Origin: a virus
IMG/VR virus record: IMGVR_UViG_3300002231_000547
Coordinates: 1-30,066 of that record
DNA length: 30,066 nucleotides
Strand: one strand, 5' to 3'
Position numbers and translations under genes: made by a program
The notes under the pieces: generated by a model
What the model saw: only the letters and a program-made list of their open reading frames with translations
Database searches by the model: none
Told to the model about the DNA's origin: nothing
Part shown: in pieces, positions 17,957 to 23,893 of the stretch
How positions within the stretch are numbered: position 1 is the stretch's first letter
Layout: each line of letters starts with the position of its first letter

Positions 17957-18934
17957 ATGAATTTTGATTTCTTGAAGAGCTTAAAAGATCCATGTCATAA
18001 GAAAATATTGATTGAATATTTAGTGCCTATAAGACATAATCATAAATCTATATTCAATCAATATTTATCCAGAAGGTTGGATAAGTATGGGCCGGAAGGT
18101 TATTTCTATTATTCACACATACCAAGAACATCGGAATTTGAACATAATAACAGATTTTTGTTTTTGGAAATAGACATGCCTGGTGATAAGGTTCTTACCT
18201 GCTTCAAGCATGTTGCTATGAATGAAGCTAATTATATCCGATTGATACATTCACCGACTAGCCTAACAGCTAATATAGATAATGAAAAGTTTATTTTTGA
18301 TACCTTAATAAATAATGGATTAATAAAATGTGCATATCTAAATGCTGCTGAATGTAAAGAATATGGATATCCTCATGATAAAGAATGCTATGAGGATTTC
18401 TATTCAGACCTAAATGAGTTGAGGCAGAAACAAAAAAGGTCTAAATGGAGATCCAAGTATAGCATAAATAAATTCGAAAGGGATCCAAATTATCAATTCG
18501 AAGTTTTGGATGCTACAAATTCGGAAATGATGAATCTATTTTCCGATTGGAAGAAAGATGTAAAAAATCTAGGCTATGTTAAATTTTATGAACGTATATT
18601 CGAATCAATTGAATATTCACCTATGAATGAATGTCCTGAGGACATACAAGCTTATTCGATTAGAATATCTGGTAAGCTTTCAGGCTTGATAATTTTCTTT
18701 GGTATGCTTGATGATACTTATTTTTCACAAGTAGTTAATATGGCATATTCCGATGATGATTATGCTAAGAAATTCCTAGGTGTGTGGCTGATGTATTTTT
18801 CAACCAAAGAATTACTCGTAAAGTTTCCTGATGCTAAATTTTCATATTGTGCTGGACAGATTTCATCTAGTTTAAAAAAATATAAGAGGATCCAAAACAC
18901 ATCCTCTATCAAATATTACAGGATGGATTTCTAA
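17957..18934 (+). CDS. GNAT-like acyl/aminoacyltransferase (DUF2156-like)
   Basis: A 325-residue protein. The second half (QAYSIRISGKLSGLIIFFGM, then VNMAYSDDDYAKKFLGVWLM and FPDAKFSYCAGQISSSLKKY) has the pattern of the GNAT-type domain of phosphatidylglycerol lysyltransferases and related aminoacyl-tRNA- or acyl-CoA-dependent enzymes: a strand-turn pair, an acceptor helix, then a helix before a conserved (N/C)xG-type strand. No membrane helices as in full MprF. It follows the PLP enzyme by 3 bases, suggesting a joint pathway, and borders a tRNA cluster. The family call is by pattern and is moderate only. Confidence 0.5.
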   Translation: MNFDFLKSLKDPCHKKILIEYLVPIRHNHKSIFNQYLSRRLDKYGPEGYFYYSHIPRTSEFEHNNRFLFLEIDMPGDKVLTCFKHVAMNEANYIRLIHSPTSLTANIDNEKFIFDTLINNGLIKCAYLNAAECKEYGYPHDKECYEDFYSDLNELRQKQKRSKWRSKYSINKFERDPNYQFEVLDATNSEMMNLFSDWKKDVKNLGYVKFYERIFESIEYSPMNECPEDIQAYSIRISGKLSGLIIFFGMLDDTYFSQVVNMAYSDDDYAKKFLGVWLMYFSTKELLVKFPDAKFSYCAGQISSSLKKYKRIQNTSSIKYYRMDF

Positions 18935-18935
18935 T

Positions 18936-19115
18936 ATGACCATACAAGAAAAAAGTGATATATTTCAATTTATATTGGGTGCATTTCATCCATTATCATT
19001 ATTTTACATTTTTGTATTCGATACTATTATTACAATTAATTTAGGAGGTAACATGGCATTGGTTTTCAATGCTGTAATTCATGAAACGCTGAAATATACG
19101 GCGTTTATAGTTTAA
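18936..19115 (+). CDS. Small membrane protein
   Basis: A 59-residue ORF with a hydrophobic centre (FILGAFHPLSLFYIFVFDTI). An internal ATG at 19053, preceded by TTAGGAGGTAAC (a strong ribosome site), could start a 20-residue product instead. The stop TAA lies inside the D-arm of the tRNA-His. Function unknown. Confidence 0.45.
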   Translation: MTIQEKSDIFQFILGAFHPLSLFYIFVFDTIITINLGGNMALVFNAVIHETLKYTAFIV

Positions 19116-19174
19116 TGGCAGAACGGTGGATTGTGGTTCCACAAGTGAGAGTTCGATTCTCTTTAAACGCCCCA
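19100..19174 (+). tRNA. tRNA-His (GUG)
   Basis: GCGTTTA/TAAACGC acceptor, anticodon arm GTGGA-TTGTGGT-TCCAC with anticodon GTG, G at -1 (19100) opposite discriminator C (19171), as required for His, and encoded CCA. D-loop has GG and the T-loop is canonical TTCGATT. Confidence 0.93.
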
Positions 19175-19179
19175 AATAT

Positions 19180-19255
19180 GCGGGCATCGTCTAACGGCTA
19201 GGACATGAGGCTTTCACCTTCAAAATGGCGGGTTCAATTCCCCCTGCTCGTACCA
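19180..19255 (+). tRNA. tRNA-Glu (UUC)
   Basis: Acceptor GCGGGCA/TGCTCGT with G-U pairs, anticodon arm TGAGG-CTTTCAC-CTTCA with anticodon TTC, T-loop TTCAATT, discriminator A, CCA encoded. One C-C mismatch in the T-stem. Confidence 0.9.
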
Positions 19256-19267
19256 AAAAGGATTATT

Positions 19268-19606
19268 ATGAAAAAAGTTGCAATACTAATTACATCATTA
19301 TTTTTAGCTTCCAATGTTTATGCGGGGAGTCCAGTTTTCAATGGCGAAAAGCTTTACAAAAAACATTGCAAGAAATGCCATGGACTGGAAGGCGAAGGGA
19401 AAAGAAACAAAAAGAATCCGAAAAAATATAAATATAAACCTGTAAATGTTTATACAGAAAATGAATTGAAAGATATATTGATTGAATATCGTGAAATGAG
19501 AGGTTTACCAATTTCATATCAAGAAAAGAAAATGGTGAAGGCCGCTTTGAGATTAAGAACATCCGGCGAAGTTGCTGCTGTATCAGAATTCATAGGAAAA
19601 AAATAA
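19268..19606 (+). CDS. Secreted c-type cytochrome (c553/c5-like)
   Basis: A 112-residue protein. Residues 1-19 are a signal peptide (MKKVAILITSLFLASNVYA) with a likely cut before Gly20; then FNGEKLYKKHCKKCHGLEGE carries a CXXCH haem site (C34, C37, H38). Met77 in EYREMRGLP may be the second haem ligand; the C terminus (VAAVSEFIGKK) is the usual final helix of small cytochromes. It would act in the periplasm after host haem attachment, as an electron carrier. It lies between tRNA-Glu and tRNA-Thr; ATG 19268 follows AAAAAGGATTATT. Electron-transport genes are rare in T4-like phages, so it is likely host-derived. Confidence 0.85.
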   Translation: MKKVAILITSLFLASNVYAGSPVFNGEKLYKKHCKKCHGLEGEGKRNKKNPKKYKYKPVNVYTENELKDILIEYREMRGLPISYQEKKMVKAALRLRTSGEVAAVSEFIGKK

Positions 19607-19608
19607 AT

Positions 19609-19683
19609 GGCCAATTAGTTCAATCGACAGAACACGGGATTTGTAACCCTGAAACCTCAGTTCAATTCTGAGATTGGCCTCCA
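19609..19683 (+). tRNA. tRNA-Thr (UGU)
   Basis: GGCCAAT/ATTGGCC acceptor, D-arm GTTC/GAAC, anticodon arm CGGGA-TTTGTAA-CCCTG with anticodon TGT and an A31-C39 mismatch, T-arm CTCAG-TTCAATT-CTGAG, discriminator T, CCA encoded. Confidence 0.9.
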
Positions 19684-19684
19684 T

Positions 19685-19692
19685 TATAAATA
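19685..19692 (+). promoter_or_regulatory. TATAAATA late-promoter-like box behind tRNA-Thr
   Basis: Exact TATAAATA two bases after the tRNA-Thr CCA. It could give late expression of the downstream tRNA-Tyr and methyltransferase, or be a chance match in AT-rich DNA. Confidence 0.4.
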
Positions 19693-19708
19693 ATTAGGAG
19701 TAAGTAAA

Positions 19709-19726
19709 ATGAAAAGTGAACCCTAT
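19709..19726 (+). repeat. 18-base repeat copy 1 (duplicated ORF start)
   Basis: ATGAAAAGTGAACCCTAT occurs here and again at 23330. Both copies have a GGAG ribosome site upstream and run into a tRNA (Tyr here, Pro there). The encoded start is MKSEPY; this copy could read MKSEPYYTRGMSLVAVCKTV to a stop at 19780 within the tRNA. Confidence 0.7.
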
Positions 19727-19733
19727 TATACCA

Positions 19734-19823
19734 GGGGGATGTCCCTGGTAGCGGTCTGTAAAACCGTGGTCATAAAATAATCTAGGAAGGCGACGAATGG
19801 TGCAATTCCATCATCCCTCACCA
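19734..19823 (+). tRNA. tRNA-Tyr (GUA)-like, abnormal D-arm
   Basis: GGGGGAT/ATCCCTC acceptor, anticodon arm GCGGT-CTGTAAA-ACCGT with anticodon GTA, long variable region (type II, as expected for Tyr), discriminator A and CCA. The D-arm is too short, and CCAGGG/CCCTGG (19731-19746) can instead form a hairpin with the acceptor strand. T-loop TGCAATT has G55. It may be damaged by an indel. Confidence 0.65.
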
Positions 19824-19830
19824 AAATATT

Positions 19831-20286
19831 ATGTTATCAACTGAATCTTTAGAAAAAATCATTGAAATGTACCCTGAATCCAAGACTGTTTTGGATGTTG
19901 GTGGTGGTATCCTTCAAGAGCATTCTTTGAGATTTTCCAAAGAAGGAAAAGAAGTGACTTTGGTTGATTATGATACTGGTCCTGAATCCGAGAGATTGAA
20001 ATGTGTTCAAGGTGATTTCATGAGTATTACCAATTTGGGACTATATGATATTGTATGGAGTTCTCATAATTTAGAGCACCAGCTAAATATTAATTTATAC
20101 ATACAACATCTGTTCAGTCATTTGAAAAACGATGGATTGATGATGATAACTGTACCACCTAAAAAAGATACAATAGATGAAGCTATGGAACGAAAGAAAG
20201 CTGAAATGGCTGTTCCTGAATTTACGGATACTGAAGCAAGGAAATTTGTAAAAGAATTTAATGAAAGTAAAAAATTGGCTAATTGA
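19831..20286 (+). CDS. Truncated SAM-dependent methyltransferase
   Basis: A 151-residue protein with a class I methyltransferase N part: KTVLDVGGGILQEHSLRF (motif I), VTLVDYDTGPES (end of beta-2), LKCVQGDFMS and DIVWSSHNLEHQ, then GLMMITVPPKK. In full-length phage relatives the fold continues after VPP with more strands; here the sequence turns into a charged helical tail (EAMERKKAEMAVPEFTDTEA) and ends. This suggests a truncated or fused gene. The target is unknown. It starts 7 bases after tRNA-Tyr. Confidence 0.7.
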   Translation: MLSTESLEKIIEMYPESKTVLDVGGGILQEHSLRFSKEGKEVTLVDYDTGPESERLKCVQGDFMSITNLGLYDIVWSSHNLEHQLNINLYIQHLFSHLKNDGLMMITVPPKKDTIDEAMERKKAEMAVPEFTDTEARKFVKEFNESKKLAN

Positions 20287-20287
20287 T

Positions 20288-20497
20288 ATGGGAATAAATT
20301 ATGATGAAAAAACCAATAAACTCACTCTTGATGGTGAGGATTTGGTTATTATGGAAGAAATTGCAAATGAAAAAGGCGTTTCTGTAGAACGAGCTGTGAA
20401 CCTTGTTTTTCAACAGTTTATTGATGATCCAGAATCTGTATCTCAAGTAATGGAGGATATAAAAAATGGCGAATTATCGGAAGAAGAAAACTCCTAG
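20288..20497 (+). CDS. Small acidic protein
   Basis: A 69-residue protein (MGINYDEKTNKLTLDGEDLV…) starting one base after the methyltransferase stop. A predicted strand plus helices (IMEEIANEKGVSVERAVNLV) could resemble a ribbon-helix-helix regulator, but this is weak. It overlaps the next gene by 32 bases. Confidence 0.55.
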   Translation: MGINYDEKTNKLTLDGEDLVIMEEIANEKGVSVERAVNLVFQQFIDDPESVSQVMEDIKNGELSEEENS

Positions 20498-20651
20498 ATC
20501 CAGGTCAGCTTGTAATATGTGTAAGCCTTGGAAATCTCGTGGTGTTTCAAAAAATGGTTCGGAGAGTGTACCTCATTCAGAATATGTGTTTAGAGAATCT
20601 TATAAGGAAGAAATTGAAAATTGGGAATCGATTTATGAATACTGTGAATGA
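20466..20651 (+). CDS. Small basic protein with CxxC
   Basis: A 61-residue protein: basic N terminus (MANYRKKKTPRSRSACNMCK) with a single CNMC pair, then an acidic aromatic C terminus (YKEEIENWESIYEYCE). Related short proteins with the RKKK...CNLCKPWK pattern are common in phage and bacterial genomes, of unknown function. The stop overlaps the start of the HIT gene (ATGA). Confidence 0.6.
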   Translation: MANYRKKKTPRSRSACNMCKPWKSRGVSKNGSESVPHSEYVFRESYKEEIENWESIYEYCE

Positions 20652-21019
20652 TTGCTATTTTTTGTCACTTACCGGAAGAAAGAATATACCTTGAAAATGA
20701 AAAATGGATAGCTATAAAAGATGGTTATCCAGTAACGGAAGGTCATACACTTTTAATACCGAAAAGACATAGTGCAAATTATTTCGGACTTGCTTATGTT
20801 GAATATTTTTCCTTGAAATCATTTATGGTATTTGTTATTAAGAATTTGAAGGATGAATATCCGGAAGTGAATGATTGGAATATTGGAATGAATTGTGGTG
20901 AATATGCTGGTCAAACAGTATTTCATACTCATATCCATTTAATACCCCGTCGAGAAGGTGATGTAGAAAATCCTAAAGGCGGTGTGAGGCATTTAATACC
21001 TGGAAAAGGAGATTATTAA
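20648..21019 (+). CDS. HIT-family hydrolase
   Basis: A 123-residue histidine-triad protein. The signature QTVFHTHIHLIPRR gives His93, His95 and His97, and the N part has GHTLLIPKRHSANYF as in nucleotide hydrolases of the HIT superfamily (AMP-lysine, ADP-sulfate or dinucleotide substrates in relatives). It would act in the cytoplasm on nucleotides; its substrate is not readable. It overlaps both neighbours and is probably co-translated with them. Confidence 0.85.
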   Translation: MIAIFCHLPEERIYLENEKWIAIKDGYPVTEGHTLLIPKRHSANYFGLAYVEYFSLKSFMVFVIKNLKDEYPEVNDWNIGMNCGEYAGQTVFHTHIHLIPRREGDVENPKGGVRHLIPGKGDY

Positions 21020-21192
21020 TGGCACTAGGAACAAAAGCGATTTTAGGTGGGGGAAACGGGATATTATCTGAAAAAGAAGATCCAAAAATAATGATGGATA
21101 CTGATAAAAAATCACCAATTTCTATATCAAATTTTACAACAAAAGAAATTTTAGAAGAATTAATGAGGCGAAATGAAAACGACACAATATAG
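21019..21192 (+). CDS. Hypothetical small protein
   Basis: A 57-residue ORF (MALGTKAILGGGNGILSEKE…) overlapping the HIT stop by one base, with GGAGATTATTA upstream. The Gly-rich start followed by an acidic helix has no known family. It ends before tRNA-Trp. Confidence 0.55.
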   Translation: MALGTKAILGGGNGILSEKEDPKIMMDTDKKSPISISNFTTKEILEELMRRNENDTI

Positions 21193-21219
21193 TTGGCGAA
21201 AGCCATATACTCTATAAAT

Positions 21220-21293
21220 GGGTGTGTGGTGTAGTGGTAACATAAATGATTCCAAACCATTTGACGAGGGTTCGATTCCTTCCACATTCGCCA
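21220..21293 (+). tRNA. tRNA-Trp (CCA)
   Basis: GGGTGTG/CACATTC acceptor with G-U pairs, D-loop with GG, anticodon arm AATGA-TTCCAAA-CCATT with anticodon CCA and an A31-C39 mismatch, T-loop TTCGATT, discriminator G, CCA encoded. Confidence 0.92.
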
Positions 21294-21304
21294 AAAAATA
21301 ATGC

Positions 21305-21333
21305 TTGACAAACGTAATCGGATTTGTTATACT
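21305..21333 (+). promoter_or_regulatory. Early sigma70-type promoter 3
   Basis: TTGACA (21305-21310), 17-base spacer, TATACT (21328-21333), with TTTGT before the -10 box. It lies directly behind tRNA-Trp and reads the small gene at 21371 and the central tRNA group. Confidence 0.75.
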
Positions 21334-21370
21334 GTATTTGTGAGTAAGAAATCTAATCTAAAAAGGTAAA

Positions 21371-21633
21371 ATGAAAGAATTCAAGATACGGTATTCAACA
21401 TGGAAAAATGTACCAAAGCCGAAAAAAAATGATCCCATGAATTCAATACCAATATTCGATAAACACGTTAGAAAAAACGGTTAAAGCTAAGTCAAAAGAA
21501 GATGTAGCTTACGACCAGTGGATGAAGAATAATATTATGGTTGAAGTGTATTTGGGACGATGAAGGCAAGGTCTGGCAACCATTTTTTGACATGGATGAG
21601 CCAAAGAAACACAAATTCTTTAAAGTACCGTAA
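21371..21633 (+). CDS. Small early protein, two frameshifts
   Basis: From ATG 21371 the reading MKEFKIRYSTWKNVPKPKKN breaks in the A-run near 21474 and again in the T-run near 21551. With one base less at each point the protein is about 86 residues, continuing VKAKSKEDVAYDQWMKNNIM and ending DMDEPKKHKFFKVP. It is the first gene after early promoter 3. No family recognised. Confidence 0.55.
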
Positions 21634-21635
21634 TT

Positions 21636-21711
21636 GGTCCAGTAGCTCAACTGAAAGAGCAAAACACTTCTAATGTTTAGGCTGAAGGTTTGAATCCTTC
21701 CTGGACTACCA
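21636..21711 (+). tRNA. tRNA-Arg (UCU)
   Basis: GGTCCAG/CTGGACT acceptor, D-arm GCTC/GAGC, anticodon arm AAACA-CTTCTAA-TGTTT with anticodon TCT, T-arm GAAGG-TTTGAAT-CCTTC (position 56 is T), discriminator A, CCA encoded. Confidence 0.92.
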
Positions 21712-21768
21712 ATATAGAAAGAAAAACGAAATGGAATACTTTTTTAAACCTTGGATAAAACAGAAAAT

Positions 21769-21843
21769 GCCAAGGTAGCTCAAATAGTAGAGCAGGAGAA
21801 TGAAAATCTTTGTGAGTCGGAGCATTACCGACCCTTGGCACCA
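21769..21843 (+). tRNA. tRNA-Phe (GAA)
   Basis: GCCAAGG/CCTTGGC acceptor, D-arm GCTC/GAGC with loop AAATAGTA (AG in place of GG), anticodon arm GGAGA-ATGAAAA-TCTTT with anticodon GAA, T-arm GTCGG-AGCATTA-CCGAC, discriminator A, CCA. The T-loop has A54, G55 and T58. A 15-codon ORF from 21731 ends at its U8-A9-G10. Confidence 0.88.
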
Positions 21844-21856
21844 CGCATCAATAGTT

Positions 21857-21930
21857 GCGTCCATAGCAAAGGGGATATGCTCCGGTCTTTTAAACCGGCG
21901 ACGCTGGTTCAATTCCAGCTGGGCGCACCA
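21857..21930 (+). tRNA. tRNA-Lys (UUU)
   Basis: GCGTCCA/TGGGCGC acceptor, D-loop with GGGG, anticodon arm CCGGT-CTTTTAA-ACCGG with anticodon TTT, T-arm GCTGG-TTCAATT-CCAGC, discriminator A, CCA encoded. Confidence 0.93.
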
Positions 21931-21944
21931 AAAAAGGTTATATT

Positions 21945-22112
21945 ATGAAAAAGAAAAAATTGAAAAAATGGCTTAGAGAAATCTTATATACCAATTATGG
22001 CGGCTGGCCTGGAATGATTGAAAATGAAAAAATCGAAAAGTGGTATTGGAAACATAATGAAAAGATTTTAAGTGAAAATAACCCAACCGGCGAATATGTT
22101 TCTTTTAAATAA
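21945..22112 (+). CDS. Small basic protein
   Basis: A 55-residue ORF (MKKKKLKKWLREILYTNYGG…), basic at the N terminus and aromatic in the middle (IEKWYWKHNEK). AAAAGG lies upstream of ATG 21945. No family recognised. Confidence 0.5.
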   Translation: MKKKKLKKWLREILYTNYGGWPGMIENEKIEKWYWKHNEKILSENNPTGEYVSFK

Positions 22113-22124
22113 TAAAAAACAAAT

Positions 22125-22340
22125 ATGTTTCGGACAATTATCAAAAGACATGATTACGAATACCGATTACTAGATGATGACATAAAACGAATAATAAGTT
22201 TGAAACTACTAAAACCAAATCAACCACGATATTACAAGAAAGATTTACTCATTTCTTTTTGTGATGGAATACAAATTATCGAATACACAAATTCAATAGA
22301 TGCTCAAAAGGGATTATCTGTTGTTAGAAACAAGAAATAG
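22125..22340 (+). CDS. Hypothetical small protein
   Basis: A 71-residue protein (MFRTIIKRHDYEYRLLDDDI…), basic, ending KGLSVVRNKK. No clear Shine-Dalgarno; it starts 13 bases after the previous stop. It precedes tRNA-Asn. Function unknown. Confidence 0.55.
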   Translation: MFRTIIKRHDYEYRLLDDDIKRIISLKLLKPNQPRYYKKDLLISFCDGIQIIEYTNSIDAQKGLSVVRNKK

Positions 22341-22359
22341 AAAAGTTACAATATTAAAC

Positions 22360-22435
22360 TGTAGAGTGGCCGACAAGTAAGGCGGCAGCCTGTTAAGCTG
22401 TGTCTATGTGGGAGCGTTACCCACCTCTACAGCCA
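22360..22435 (+). tRNA. tRNA-Asn (GUU)
   Basis: TGTAGAG/CTCTACA acceptor, D-arm GCC/GGC with loop GACAAGTAA (AG, not GG), anticodon arm GCAGC-CTGTTAA-GCTGT with anticodon GTT, T-arm GTGGG-AGCGTTA-CCCAC, discriminator G, CCA. T-loop has A54, G55, T58. Confidence 0.88.
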
Positions 22436-22445
22436 AAATTCAAAA

Positions 22446-22520
22446 GCGGGTGTCTTCCAACGGTAGGATCACAGATTTCCAATCTGAAAATGAGGGTTCA
22501 ATTCCACTCCATCCGCTCCA
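22446..22520 (+). tRNA. tRNA-Gly (UCC)
   Basis: GCGGGTG/CATCCGC acceptor, D-loop with GG, anticodon loop TTTCCAA with anticodon TCC, T-loop TTCAATT, discriminator T, CCA encoded. The 5' T-stem strand lacks one base against CCACTC, again like a single-base deletion. Confidence 0.88.
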
Positions 22521-22534
22521 TATCAAAAGGAAAT

Positions 22535-22861
22535 ATGAAAGATTTTGTAATATTGAATGACAGAGAAATAGTCAATATAAAGACAATTCGAAGAGTAGTT
22601 TTTGAAGGATTTCTTTGGCCTTCTGGCACCACGGATGATGAAAAAGTTAAATTAGCACCAACCACTAATATAGGTGATATTTACTTACTCATGGCTAATG
22701 GTGAAAGGATGGTTATTTATCCTGGAGTTGCTGTTGATAAAGATGGTATTGAATCATTCAATAAATCACATAAAATATTCAAAATGTTAGCAGAAGAATT
22801 GGACGCTGGATTTCTATTAGAAGGGAATTGGAGTCCTGATTTGAAACCAAACGAATTCTAA
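22535..22861 (+). CDS. Hypothetical protein
   Basis: A 108-residue protein starting MKDFVILNDREIVNIKTIRR at ATG 22535 (AAAAGGAAAT upstream). VKLAPTTNIGDIYLLMANGE followed by RMVIYPGVAVD suggests a small beta domain with a helical end (FNKSHKIFKMLAEELD). No family recognised. It lies between tRNA-Gly and tRNA-Cys. Confidence 0.6.
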   Translation: MKDFVILNDREIVNIKTIRRVVFEGFLWPSGTTDDEKVKLAPTTNIGDIYLLMANGERMVIYPGVAVDKDGIESFNKSHKIFKMLAEELDAGFLLEGNWSPDLKPNEF

Positions 22862-22863
22862 AA

Positions 22864-22938
22864 GTGCCGTTGTCCGAGCGTCAAAGGTAACTGATTGCAA
22901 ACCAGTTTAGACAGGTTAGATTCCTGTACGGCACTCCA
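22864..22938 (+). tRNA. tRNA-Cys (GCA)
   Basis: GTGCCGT/ACGGCAC acceptor, anticodon arm ACTGA-TTGCAAA-CCAGT with anticodon GCA and an A31-C39 mismatch, T-arm ACAGG-TTAGATT-CCTGT (A at position 56), discriminator T, CCA. The D-loop lacks GG. Confidence 0.88.
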
Positions 22939-22944
22939 AAAAAT

Positions 22945-23021
22945 AGGGGTGAAGCTTAACGAGTCTAAGCATTTCTCTGATACGGAAAAGATAGTGGGTG
23001 CAAGTCCTACCGCCCCTACCA
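22945..23021 (+). tRNA. tRNA-Ile (GAU)
   Basis: AGGGGTG/CGCCCCT acceptor, D-arm GCTT/AAGC with loop AACGAGTCT (AG), anticodon arm TTTCT-CTGATAC-GGAAA with anticodon GAT, T-arm GTGGG-TGCAAGT-CCTAC (G55), discriminator A, CCA encoded. Confidence 0.9.
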
Positions 23022-23033
23022 GACAGGATGATT

Positions 23034-23234
23034 ATGTACGAAATAAAAAAAGGTGTTAGTGTTGAATCATGGAGAGGAAAGGATTCTGATAATTCAATAA
23101 AATACAAAACACTCCATCCGATCCGATTCAAGGATTGTATCCATGAATCGGATGATAGAATGCTATTTGAGAATGATGACGGGTGGCATTTTATAGCTCT
23201 AACACAAGATGTAAATTATACAATAAGAAATTAA
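23034..23234 (+). CDS. Hypothetical small protein
   Basis: A 66-residue protein starting MYEIKKGVSVESWRGKDSDN. ATG 23034 is preferred over the in-frame ATG 23028 because AGGA lies 7 bases before it. It is acidic toward the C end (HESDDRMLFENDDGWHFIAL). Function unknown; lies between tRNA-Ile and tRNA-Asp. Confidence 0.5.
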   Translation: MYEIKKGVSVESWRGKDSDNSIKYKTLHPIRFKDCIHESDDRMLFENDDGWHFIALTQDVNYTIRN

Positions 23235-23235
23235 T

Positions 23236-23311
23236 GCGGCTCTTTGGTCTAATGTAGGGCACTTCCCTGTCACGGAAGCCGGTACCGGTTCAAATCCGGT
23301 AAGAGTCGCCA
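23236..23311 (+). tRNA. tRNA-Asp (GUC)
   Basis: GCGGCTC/GAGTCGC acceptor, anticodon arm CTTCC-CTGTCAC-GGAAG with anticodon GTC, T-arm ACCGG-TTCAAAT-CCGGT. The 3' end reads CACA where discriminator plus CCA is expected, so one base may be missing; the D-stem is weak. Confidence 0.8.
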
Positions 23312-23329
23312 CAAAAAAGGAGAAACACT

Positions 23330-23347
23330 ATGAAAAGTGAACCCTAT
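23330..23347 (+). repeat. 18-base repeat copy 2 (duplicated ORF start)
   Basis: Second copy of ATGAAAAGTGAACCCTAT, again behind AAGGAG. The reading MKSEPYPPGNVWV ends at the U8-A9-G10 of tRNA-Pro. Confidence 0.7.
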
Positions 23348-23361
23348 CCACCCGGAAATGT

Positions 23362-23437
23362 CTGGGTGTAGCTCAAATGGCAGAGCACTGGTTCTGGAAA
23401 CCAGCGGTTAGAGGATCGTGGCCTCTCACCCAGACCA
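23362..23437 (+). tRNA. tRNA-Pro (UGG)
   Basis: CTGGGTG/CACCCAG acceptor with C1-G72 as in bacterial Pro tRNAs, D-loop with GG, anticodon arm CTGGT-TCTGGAA-ACCAG with anticodon TGG (position 33 is C rather than T), T-arm AGAGG-ATCGTGG-CCTCT (A54, T58), discriminator A, CCA. Confidence 0.85.
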
Positions 23438-23441
23438 AACA

Positions 23442-23449
23442 TATAAATA
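23442..23449 (+). promoter_or_regulatory. TATAAATA late-promoter-like box before DUF1127 gene
   Basis: Exact TATAAATA five bases after tRNA-Pro. A small hairpin AGGGG/CCCCT (23473-23489) follows, then the DUF1127 gene at 23528. Confidence 0.5.
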
Positions 23450-23527
23450 CTAAGTTAACCCAATAAGCTGAAAGGGGAATATAACCCCTCAAGATAAACA
23501 TTAAATATAGAAAGAAGAAAGCTTACT

Positions 23528-23767
23528 ATGAACATAACCCATATTAATTATTTTTTAGGGACGAAAGAAGAAAACGAACAAAAATCAAGTGTAATTTACA
23601 AAATTATAAATTTCCTTCAGGAAACAAAGGAAATTTGGTCTGCAATTTTAAAACGAAATAGTGAACGTAGACAACTAGCAGCAATGAACGACTATCAGCT
23701 TCGGGATATAGGACTGACTCGTGCGGATGTATCAAAAGAAGTCAATAAATGGTTTTGGCAAATATAG
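23528..23767 (+). CDS. DUF1127 (YjiS-like) protein
   Basis: A 79-residue protein. The C-terminal half, ERRQLAAMNDYQLRDIGLTR followed by ADVSKEV, matches the DUF1127 signature (RRELxxLsDxxLxDIGLtRxdi). In Rhodobacter and Agrobacterium short DUF1127 proteins bind RNA and affect sRNA maturation and nutrient regulation. The N part (MNITHINYFLGTKEENEQKS) is not part of the domain. Such proteins are mainly proteobacterial, so this gene points to host origin and possibly to phage control of host RNA. A late-promoter box at 23442 may drive it. Confidence 0.85.
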   Translation: MNITHINYFLGTKEENEQKSSVIYKIINFLQETKEIWSAILKRNSERRQLAAMNDYQLRDIGLTRADVSKEVNKWFWQI

Positions 23768-23777
23768 GAGGAGACAA

Positions 23778-23885
23778 ATGAAAAAAACATTATTGAAGCT
23801 CCTCGCTTTGGGGGAGCTAAAACAATCTAATAAACCTGATGTAGATTTGGTACGTTTTAATGTATCAATGATGGGTATGAGATAG
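23778..23885 (+). CDS. Small peptide
   Basis: A 35-residue ORF (MKKTLLKLLALGELKQSNKP…) with a very strong ribosome site (AGGAGGAG) directly behind the DUF1127 gene. It could be a short regulatory or leader peptide. No family recognised. Confidence 0.4.
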   Translation: MKKTLLKLLALGELKQSNKPDVDLVRFNVSMMGMR

Positions 23886-23893
23886 CCGGTAAA

